The translations under genes and the position numbers were made by a program. A stretch of DNA of 64,000 nt from Pseudoalteromonas sp. MEBiC 03607 (lineage in GTDB: Bacteria > Pseudomonadota > Gammaproteobacteria > Enterobacterales > Alteromonadaceae). The DNA is taken from positions 1,932,501-1,996,500 of the forward strand of contig NZ_SRRY01000001.1 in the NCBI RefSeq assembly GCF_004792295.1, given 5' to 3'. Below are positions 58,335 through 64,000 of the stretch, piece after piece. The number at the start of each line of letters is the position of its first letter. Position 1 is the stretch's first letter. Under the pieces are notes generated by a model, which was not told the origin of the DNA, did no database searches, and saw only the letters and a list, made by a program, of their open reading frames with translations.

Positions 58335-59087
58335 ATGCAACGCAAACAATTTACTCAATTATTAAACGACATTCTTAAACCTGATTCTATCGCTGACTTT
58401 TGCCCAAACGGCTTACAAGTTGAAGGGGCGAGCGAGGTAAAAAAAATAGTGACGGGTGTCACAGCAAGCCAAGCATTGATTGACGCCGCTATTGCAGAAA
58501 ATGCAGATACGATTTTGGTACATCATGGCTATTTCTGGAAAGGAGAGTCGCAGCCAATCACGGGCATGAAAAAACGCCGCATAGCAGCGCTTTTAAATAA
58601 TGATATTAATTTATATGGCTATCACTTACCGCTAGATATACACCCTGAAATTGGTAATAACGCACAATTGGCAAATTTACTTGGTATTGAGTTCACTGGT
58701 GGGCTTGAATCTGGTCCAAATAGTGTGCCGGTAAAAGGGCGTTTAAAAACACCACTAAGCGGTGAAGAATTTGCCGATAAAATTGCGAAAGTACTTAATA
58801 GAGCACCATTAACTAGTTTGGTCAGAAAAGAAAAAATCGAAACCATCGCTTGGTGCACTGGGGGTGGCCAAGGGTATATTGATTTAGCGGCTGCTCAAGG
58901 GATTGATGCTTATCTTACTGGTGAGGCCTCTGAGCAAACGATTCATAGTTCACGCGAGCAAGGCATCGACTTTTTTGCAGCAGGACACCATGCTACTGAG
59001 CGTTATGGCATTAAAGCCTTAGGCGAACTTTTAGCTGAGCAGCATGGTTTTGATGTAACGTTTATCGATATCGACAATCCAGTCTGA
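58335..59087 (+). CDS. Nif3-like dinuclear metal centre protein (YbgI type)
   Basis: This 250-residue Nif3/YbgI-family protein has metal ligands in ILVHHGYFWKG and in FAAGHHATERYG, plus the YHLPLDIHPEIGNNAQLA motif. Function is debated (a GTP cyclohydrolase I type 2 annotation in databases is weakly supported). I start at the ATG at 58335; an in-frame TTG upstream lacks a good ribosome site. Confidence 0.88.
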   Translation: MQRKQFTQLLNDILKPDSIADFCPNGLQVEGASEVKKIVTGVTASQALIDAAIAENADTILVHHGYFWKGESQPITGMKKRRIAALLNNDINLYGYHLPLDIHPEIGNNAQLANLLGIEFTGGLESGPNSVPVKGRLKTPLSGEEFADKIAKVLNRAPLTSLVRKEKIETIAWCTGGGQGYIDLAAAQGIDAYLTGEASEQTIHSSREQGIDFFAAGHHATERYGIKALGELLAEQHGFDVTFIDIDNPV

Positions 59088-59093
59088 TTAAGT

Positions 59094-59858
59094 CTACAGC
59101 GCCTCTGGATCAATCCAGCGGCGCACACTTACCCAAGCACTGCCAATTTTTTCATGAGCGACTCTGGTAACGGCAACAAGTACATCATCATCTGGTATAA
59201 ACTGCTTATACGTCGGATACTGACTAAAATCTTGGAAGTCAGTTGCCGCAGGGATCACATCAACACCTTGTGCATTAAATAAATCTTTCGCTCGCGGCAT
59301 ATGGCTTGCAGAGGTGACAAGGGCTGTTTTTTTATCGACTAAATAAATGGCAAGTCGCTTCGCTTCTTCAGCGGTATCCATTGCGAGGGGATTTTGCTTA
59401 ATTCGGGAGCCTTTAATGCCGAGCGCTTTTGCTGTTTCAAACATGAGCTGGCTATTGGTGGTGTTAGCAAAACCGCCCCCTGATACATAGAGAGTGGCGT
59501 TTGGGTAGTGGTGGGCAAGCTTAACACCTTCAAGTAATCGAGCAAGCGCACAATCGCCTAACTGGTGATTAGCGGCAAGGCGAGAGTTGGGCATTATAGA
59601 GCAGCCAAGTACCACAATATTATCGAGTTTAGGGTGTTTTGCTTGGTTAAATTGCCATGCAGGGTTATTGCTTGCAGCTATCAGTGACTGACCAATAAAT
59701 GGCGTGCTTATCAGCATTAAAGTTAAAATGCTAACAAAGCCCAAATAGAGTGCTTTGCGTTTATGGGCAATGGCTAAAAATACCATCACTAAAGTAAGCA
59801 GCCCCAACAACGGCAGGGGCATTAATAATGAGCCAATGATCTTTTTAATTTCAAACAT
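59094..59858 (-). CDS. YdcF/ElyC-family DUF218 membrane protein
   Basis: This 254-residue protein has two N-terminal membrane helices (GSLLMPLPLLGLLTLVMVFL and GFVSILTLMLISTPFIG) and a DUF218 domain: NIVVLGCSIMPNSRL, LYVSGGGFANTTNSQLM, ALVTSASHMPRAKDLF. ElyC of E. coli, the best known of this layout, affects lipid-linked peptidoglycan precursor use. Convergent with the Nif3-type gene. Confidence 0.85.
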   Translation of the reverse strand: MFEIKKIIGSLLMPLPLLGLLTLVMVFLAIAHKRKALYLGFVSILTLMLISTPFIGQSLIAASNNPAWQFNQAKHPKLDNIVVLGCSIMPNSRLAANHQLGDCALARLLEGVKLAHHYPNATLYVSGGGFANTTNSQLMFETAKALGIKGSRIKQNPLAMDTAEEAKRLAIYLVDKKTALVTSASHMPRAKDLFNAQGVDVIPAATDFQDFSQYPTYKQFIPDDDVLVAVTRVAHEKIGSAWVSVRRWIDPEAL

Positions 59859-59913
59859 GTATCAGCATTATTGTTTGTAACAGATGCAGCTATGTTAATT
59901 ATTTTGCCTTTCT

Positions 59914-60801
59914 TTAGCGACCGTTATTTTGCTTACACGTATTTAAAAAGTGGCGATAAACAGGGTTATCTTTCATATTCTTTTTCATCGCTAAATACAT
60001 AGGGCGAGTAAGGCCAAGTGCACCTAACGGAATCGACTTAATGAGTCCTTGGCTTTCATAAGGGGTGACTAGCCAATCTGGTAAAGCTGCAACACCCATT
60101 CCAGCGCTCACTAATTGGAAAATCAATAAACCTTGGTCAACAGTTTTAAGCGTGCCATCAAAGCGTGCATTTTGAATAAAATGTTTAAAGATATCTTGGC
60201 GCTCTCGCGGGATAGGGTACGAAATAATAGTTTCGTTTTTTAAATCAAGGGCGGTGACATAGGCTTTTTTTGCCAACTCATGATCCGGTGCAACGATTAA
60301 TTTTAATTTAAAATCAAACAGGTGAGCATACTCAAGCTGATCGGGTTCACGAATATCAGAAGTCAGCACAAGATCTAACTCATCATTAATTAAATCTGGA
60401 ATGGCGTCATAACTAAAGCCGCGCTCATAATCAATTTTGATATCAGGCCAAAAGTTATTAAATTCTTTGATAGTTGGTAGCAACCAATGAAAGCATGCAT
60501 GACACTCAACACTTAAACGTAAATTTGAAATTGGCTGATTCAGGCTTTCTTTTAAACGACACTTTGTCGCTTCAACCCTCGGTAAAACCTCATTAGCAAG
60601 CTCCAGCAGTAACATGCCTTGCGGTGTAAAACGCACAGGCTGCGTCTTACGTTCGAACAGTTGGCAATCTAGCTTATTCTCGAGATCTTTAATTTGATGT
60701 GATAAAGCCGATTGAGTTAAAAACAACTCGCGGGCGGTATTGACCAAAGAGCCTGTCTCTTTAAGGGTCGCTATGGTTTTTAGGTGCTTTATATCAATCA
60801 T
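59914..60801 (-). CDS. metR: LysR-family regulator MetR
   Basis: This 295-residue LysR regulator is very similar to E. coli MetR: MIDIKHLKTIATLKETGSLV, LTQSALSHQIKDLE, LFERKTQPVRFTPQG and the effector-domain motif VECHACFHWLLPTI. MetR with homocysteine activates methionine genes, in E. coli chiefly the divergent metE. Here the divergent gene is a secreted hydrolase, not metE. Tandem MetJ boxes lie 74-89 bases upstream of the start. Confidence 0.93.
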   Translation of the reverse strand: MIDIKHLKTIATLKETGSLVNTARELFLTQSALSHQIKDLENKLDCQLFERKTQPVRFTPQGMLLLELANEVLPRVEATKCRLKESLNQPISNLRLSVECHACFHWLLPTIKEFNNFWPDIKIDYERGFSYDAIPDLINDELDLVLTSDIREPDQLEYAHLFDFKLKLIVAPDHELAKKAYVTALDLKNETIISYPIPRERQDIFKHFIQNARFDGTLKTVDQGLLIFQLVSAGMGVAALPDWLVTPYESQGLIKSIPLGALGLTRPMYLAMKKNMKDNPVYRHFLNTCKQNNGR

Positions 60802-61153
60802 CTTTAAAAAATCTCATGAAAAATGTGAGCCAAACTCAGATTACGAACATAGTACGCTTAAGAATTTGTTTTTTCAACGTCTAGACGTCTAAAATTAGTG
60901 GTTACTTTAACTGTTTTTTTACAATACGCTTTTTTACTGTCAATTGACATCGCTGTCATTGTTTTTTTACTTAACTTATATCAAAAAGCTATGAATATAC
61001 CTCAAGTTGGTTTTTGGAGATCTCTTTAGGTTTTTGATTAGGGTTAACTCACTTCTCACTTAGGCAAAGCGACCTGACTTACAACTAAGATATTATTTTT
61101 AAAACTGTTATTATCGTGCAATCAGTACGATTTTATTTTTCAAAGGGATACCA
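60802..61153. other. Divergent regulatory region between metR and the secreted hydrolase
   Basis: These 352 bases hold no gene. They contain the MetJ-type operator at 60875-60890. A near match to the MetR half-site pair (TGAA-N5-CTCA at 60992-61004) is seen, but may be chance. Otherwise AT-rich. Confidence 0.5.
60875..60890. promoter_or_regulatory. Tandem MetJ boxes upstream of metR
   Basis: The MetJ repressor binds tandem AGACGTCT boxes. Here 60883-60890 is a perfect AGACGTCT and 60875-60882 (CAACGTCT) matches six of eight. Two boxes are the minimum MetJ needs. In E. coli metR is also under MetJ. Confidence 0.7.
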
Positions 61154-61798
61154 GTGTTACGTACACTACTTTTAACCTGTGCTTGTTGGGTTATTCCTGC
61201 TCTCGCTGGCACTATTTATAGCCAGTTTCCAACAGAGATTGATCCGCATGAGCACTATGTTTTTTATTCCCATGGTTTTATCGTCGAAGGTAAAAACCCT
61301 AAGCCTGTTCACAAAACCTTTGGTGTTTATGACTTTATTGCGGTAAAAGAAGCACTTGCAGATGATAGTTATCATTTAATTGCCTATCACAGGCCAAAAG
61401 GTACTGAGCCATTTGCATTTGCGAAAAAACTTGCTGCAGATGTTGAAGCATTGATCAGCGCCGGTGTTGATGAGTCGAATATTAGTTTGGTTGGTTTTTC
61501 ACGGGGCGGGGCATTGTCGATACTGGCAGCCAATGAGCTTAAACGCACACATATCAACTTAATTATATTGGCAGGGTGTGCAGGCCTAGTTAAAAAGCAC
61601 TCTTCAGTTAAGGCTTACGGCAAAGTGTATTCTATCTTTGAGCGCTCAGATCAGGTTGGCTCTTGCCAGTTTTTAATTGATAGAAGTGCAGTAACTAAGT
61701 TCGAAGAACTAAGCATCAATACGGGGCTCTCCCATGGTGCATTTTATAAGCCAAAAGATGAGAGGCTGTTACCAATTAAAAAGTGGCTAAAGGATTAA
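61154..61798 (+). CDS. Secreted alpha/beta hydrolase
   Basis: This 214-residue protein has a signal peptide (cleavage near PALAGT) and an alpha/beta hydrolase core with the oxyanion strand VFYSHGF, the nucleophile elbow VGFSRGGALS (Ser near 117) and a late SHGAF (His). The start is GTG with AAGGG upstream. Substrate is unknown. It is in tandem with a second secreted esterase, two bases on, so the two are likely one operon. Confidence 0.83.
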   Translation: MLRTLLLTCACWVIPALAGTIYSQFPTEIDPHEHYVFYSHGFIVEGKNPKPVHKTFGVYDFIAVKEALADDSYHLIAYHRPKGTEPFAFAKKLAADVEALISAGVDESNISLVGFSRGGALSILAANELKRTHINLIILAGCAGLVKKHSSVKAYGKVYSIFERSDQVGSCQFLIDRSAVTKFEELSINTGLSHGAFYKPKDERLLPIKKWLKD

Positions 61799-61800
61799 CT

Positions 61801-62631
61801 ATGCCTTATTTATTGCTCGTTTTTGTGATCAGTGTTTTCGGCGTGAGCTCAGTAAGCCATGCTGAGCCATTTACTTTGCCACGCACTAATACTGTTTTAG
61901 TTAAAGATAAACATATCGAAAACGAATACCCCATTACAATTAAACTGCCACGCAGCTACCAAAAACAAAACCAGAAGCGCTACCCCGTTGTTTACCTGTT
62001 AGATGCAAACTACAGTTTGCCAATTGCCTCTGGCGTCAGTCGATTCATGATGAATTCGGGGGCGATGGAAGAGGTGATTATCGTCGCAGTAGGGTATCAA
62101 AAAGGTGTGCCGGGGCTTAATAGCCGTATTTATGACTATACGCCATTTGAAGATAAAAATTGGCAACGTAAAACTGGCGGAGCAAGCCAGTATCTAAACT
62201 TTCTAAAACAATCTGTATTGCCATATATTAAGGCTCACTACAGAACAAACCAAAAAAGTACATTAGTCGGTAACTCACTGGGTGGTTTATTTGCTTCCTT
62301 TACCTTATTTACCGAGCCTTCGCTTTTTTCAAGTTACATTATCGGCAGTCCTTCAGTGTGGTTTAAGCAGCATAGCCTTTTAGCTTTGCCTGTAGTACCA
62401 GCTGCCAACACAACAAAAGTTTACATCGCAGTGGGAGAACTTGAAGAAAGTGAAGGTGAAAAAATGGTGTCGGGTGCGAGGCAATTAGCAGCTAAAATTA
62501 ATAAACAAAGCGGCGCGCTTGTTACAACAAATTTATTTGTTATTCCTCAGGCACGCCATGCAACCGCATTCCCAACAACGATTACCCAAGCCCTAGACTG
62601 GATTTACCAGACTAATACCAACCCGCAATAA
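61801..62631 (+). CDS. Secreted esterase (IroE/BesA, esterase-D-like)
   Basis: From the ATG at 61801 the protein is 276 residues, with a signal peptide ending SSVSHAEPF. It belongs to the putative esterase family: YPVVYLLDANY, the elbow LVGNSLGGLFASF (Ser near 159), an acid/His pair in AVGELEESEGEKM and PQARHATAFP. Relatives hydrolyse siderophore esters or S-formylglutathione-like substrates; the substrate here is unknown. Its stop codon lies in a repeated intergenic element (62612-62654). Confidence 0.86.
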   Translation: MPYLLLVFVISVFGVSSVSHAEPFTLPRTNTVLVKDKHIENEYPITIKLPRSYQKQNQKRYPVVYLLDANYSLPIASGVSRFMMNSGAMEEVIIVAVGYQKGVPGLNSRIYDYTPFEDKNWQRKTGGASQYLNFLKQSVLPYIKAHYRTNQKSTLVGNSLGGLFASFTLFTEPSLFSSYIIGSPSVWFKQHSLLALPVVPAANTTKVYIAVGELEESEGEKMVSGARQLAAKINKQSGALVTTNLFVIPQARHATAFPTTITQALDWIYQTNTNPQ

Positions 62632-62654
62632 TACTTAATTAAGCGGATTGGTAT
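62612..62654 (-). repeat. Intergenic ATACCAAT-type repeat, copy B
   Basis: Read on the minus strand it starts ATACCAATCCGCTTAATT and ends TATTAG, the relative of copy A at 5402-5447. The arms ATACCAATCCGC and GCGGGTTGGTAT are near-perfect inverted repeats. It contains the last six codons and stop of the esterase gene. Confidence 0.55.
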
Positions 62655-62662
62655 CAGAGCAA

Positions 62663-63142
62663 TTAAAGAGCGTGACACTTTTTATATTTTTTACCGCTAC
62701 CACAAGGACACTCGTCATTACGGCCAATTTTAATATCTGCAACTGGCGTTATATCACCATCTAGGTAACGCCATAGGCCATCTTCTTTAATAAAACGCGA
62801 CTTTTCGTGTAACTCACAAAACAAGTTTTGGTAAAAGTAATTTGCTTTAAATTCTACAAAACCTTCTTGATCATTATGTTCAGTATCTAAAACACTGAGT
62901 TTGGTAAATCGGCAGCTATTAGCAAAATCTTTAATTTCGCGAACCGGGTTTGCGGCTTGTTGGCTTTGTGCATAGGTGCTAAATACATATTTTGCATCTT
63001 TCAGCGCGTATGCACTAAAACGAGAACGCATAAGTTGCTCTGGCGTATCAGCTTGGCTTGCACCTGTATGAAAAGGTTGGCAGCAAAGCTCGTAAGTCGA
63101 TTCGCTGCCACAGGGACAAAGGGAGTGTGTGAGTGATGTCAT
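62663..63142 (-). CDS. ychJ: YchJ-family SEC-C motif protein (UPF0225)
   Basis: This 159-residue protein has zinc-binding SEC-C motifs at both ends: [18 protein letters not shown] near the N-terminus and [14 protein letters not shown] at the C-terminus, with the NTF2-like UPF0225 core between ([20 protein letters not shown]). The C-terminal motif is the same as in SecA and other SEC-C proteins. Function is unknown. Confidence 0.92.
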   Translation of the reverse strand: MTSLTHSLCPCGSESTYELCCQPFHTGASQADTPEQLMRSRFSAYALKDAKYVFSTYAQSQQAANPVREIKDFANSCRFTKLSVLDTEHNDQEGFVEFKANYFYQNLFCELHEKSRFIKEDGLWRYLDGDITPVADIKIGRNDECPCGSGKKYKKCHAL

Positions 63143-63182
63143 AACAACTTACCTAAAACTGTAAATTGTTATTTTAACAAGC

Positions 63183-63620
63183 CTATTGTGGCTGCGGTAC
63201 TAAATTGTTTAATTGAGCGCTTTTTGTAAAGCAATAAAACTTAGCAGATGCCTGCTCAAGGTTTAAGTTCATCGAATCAAGTTGATGATTGTTTACAATA
63301 TCTGTCCATGTGATCACAGCAGCAAAGTTACCGTTATGTAATGCTGAGCTAAGTACGTACTCAAGGTTTACTAAATGCTTTTGTCTGATCACAAGTAGTT
63401 TGCTGGTATCAATTGAACACGAATCTAATAATGCTTTGCTAGGAACATGATCAGGGGCAATTAATAGTGTCCATGCATTTTGGCTATTGTAATGATGCAA
63501 TACTTTTAATAGCTCAAAGGTTGCTGATATTTCGTCTTCAATTTGAATTAAATTAACAGACGCTTTGTCGTTATCTTGTTGGTAGCTTTTAACTGTTCTT
63601 AAGGTAATTGGCTGTAACAT
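63183..63620 (-). CDS. sulA: SOS cell-division inhibitor SulA-like
   Basis: The protein (145 residues from the ATG at 63620; a GTG at 63629 is possible) shows the SulA core WTLLIAPDHVPSKALLDSC, a segment like LEYVLSSALHNGNFAAVITW, and a helical end, as in E. coli SulA, which blocks FtsZ ring formation after DNA damage. Two overlapping LexA-like boxes lie 13-41 bases upstream of the start. The similarity is moderate, but the operator strongly supports the call. Confidence 0.8.
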   Translation of the reverse strand: MLQPITLRTVKSYQQDNDKASVNLIQIEDEISATFELLKVLHHYNSQNAWTLLIAPDHVPSKALLDSCSIDTSKLLVIRQKHLVNLEYVLSSALHNGNFAAVITWTDIVNNHQLDSMNLNLEQASAKFYCFTKSAQLNNLVPQPQ

Positions 63621-63632
63621 AACTTTCACTCA

Positions 63633-63661
63633 CTGGTTGTTTATACAGTATGTGTATACAG
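63633..63661 (-). promoter_or_regulatory. LexA-like operators upstream of sulA
   Basis: The gammaproteobacterial SOS box is CTGT-N8-ACAG. CTGGTTGTTTATACAG (63633-63648) and CAGTATGTGTATACAG (63646-63661) each match with one mismatch and overlap by three bases. Confidence 0.6.
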
Positions 63662-63879
63662 TAGTTTACACAGTGTTTTTGCGCAAGTACTTTTTTGCTA
63701 TTTTTTAACCAATCATTCAGTTTTATGTTAATTAAATTTATTTAGTTCTTATTAAACAATGGGTTACTTTTTTGTTTTGGAAGGTCAAAAAGGTGAAAAA
63801 TTTATCATTAAAATTATACAGTATTCTATACAGTACTGTATGAGCTACTATATTTTGCTTCTATACAGGTGTTTTGCAT
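63662..63879. other. Gap upstream of sulA with a cluster of ATACAG hexamers
   Basis: No credible gene is present. ATACAG occurs at 63816, 63828 and 63863, and its complement CTGTAT at 63836, forming a perfect 14-base palindrome ATACAGTACTGTAT at 63828-63841. ATACAG also occurs in the sulA boxes at 63643 and 63656. Confidence 0.6.
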
Positions 63880-63904
63880 AAAAAAGCCGGTTTAAAAACC
63901 GGCT
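63880..63904 (-). terminator. Terminator of the right-edge minus-strand gene
   Basis: AGCCGGTTT/AAACCGGCT with a short A-rich loop. On the minus strand a T-run follows. It ends the partial gene that starts beyond 64000. Confidence 0.75.
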
Positions 63905-63923
63905 CTTTATCTTTGCAATTTTG

Positions 63924-64000
63924 CTATTTATCTAAATAGGTATTTAAAAACTCAAGATATGCGTTTGAGGCTTTAATGCGGTTTTCCTTTTTAGTAAAAC
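63924..64000 (-). CDS. Partial CDS, C-terminal end of an unidentified protein
   Basis: Only the last 25 codons are inside the window. Read on the minus strand the frame ends NAYLEFLNTYLDK followed by TAG at 63926-63924, then a terminator. The preceding residues are basic (FTKKENRIKAS). This is too little to name a family. The terminator directly downstream is what supports a real gene. Confidence 0.55.
   Translation of the reverse strand, partial: FTKKENRIKASNAYLEFLNTYLDK

Noticed and set aside
60992..61004. TGAA-N5-CTCA as a MetR binding site.
   Set aside because: One mismatch in a short motif in AT-rich DNA; likely chance. Kept only as a remark.
63759..63884. A 41-codon plus-strand frame starting MGYFFVLEGQKGEKF upstream of sulA.
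   Set aside because: No ribosome binding site; it runs through the ATACAG motif cluster and has odd composition.

Overview
The window looks like a chromosomal segment of a marine gammaproteobacterium of the order Alteromonadales, most likely Pseudoalteromonas or a close relative. The evidence is AT-leaning DNA, E. coli-like housekeeping proteins, and family-typical genes (a TIGR03503-type protein beside dnaQ, leucine dehydrogenase, a DUF3369 HD-GYP regulator, a propeller diguanylate cyclase). The genus is an inference from gene content; nothing was searched. I see no transposase, integrase, phage gene, CRISPR array or rRNA.

Layout. 1-4 kb: lnt (partial), corC, ybeY, phoH and miaB on the minus strand, divergent from ubiF (4.2-5.4 kb). 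5.6-6.8 kb: a ten-tRNA minus-strand operon (2 Met, 4 Leu-UAG, 4 Gln-UUG) at the position of the E. coli metT operon, with a stringent-looking promoter. 7.4-12.4 kb: ychF, pth, rplY, prs, ispE, lolB (minus). 12.5-20.8 kb: hemA, prfA, prmC, an HD-GYP response regulator, sirB2, sirB1, a DUF819 membrane protein and kdsA (plus). 20.9-24.7 kb: gcvA, a small hydrolase, ygdD, rlmM, and convergent cysZ. 25.2-29.2 kb: a GNAT acetyltransferase, a small lipoprotein and the speA-speB putrescine pathway. 29.2-36.1 kb: mltD, gloB, yafS, a persulfide-dioxygenase-like hydrolase, rnhA/dnaQ and TIGR03503. 36.2-37.0 kb: seven identical tRNA-Asp genes. 37.2-45.4 kb: a membrane-anchored XRE regulator, a Sel1 protein, an NCS2 purine permease, a coiled-coil membrane protein, cysB, and the sdaA-nudL-pabB group. 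45.6-56.6 kb: class I fumarase, leucine dehydrogenase, a CatA-like acetyltransferase, the diguanylate cyclase, mtfA and a very large amidohydrolase. 56.7-64 kb: a TetR/HPP pair with a striking double operator, a small Lys/Ala-rich protein, a Nif3-type protein, a YdcF/ElyC protein, metR with MetJ boxes, two secreted hydrolases, ychJ, sulA and a partial gene.

Most of the window is core genome: about seven separate blocks keep E. coli gene order, with single genes inserted (an HD-GYP regulator and DUF819 in the hemA-kdsA block, a hydrolase in gcvA-ygdD, a metallo-hydrolase in yafS-rnhA). I found no obvious new multi-gene system. The most interesting signals are non-coding. Each of the seven identical tRNA-Asp genes is bracketed by its own pair of complementary spacer arms (7-14 bp), which would extend the acceptor stem in the precursor. 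Two 7-bp tandem arrays, each exactly six copies, sit beside the two tRNA arrays. A paired palindromic operator lies in the tetR/HPP promoter. Two related intergenic repeats overlap stop codons. A hairpin covers the pth ribosome binding site and TTG start.
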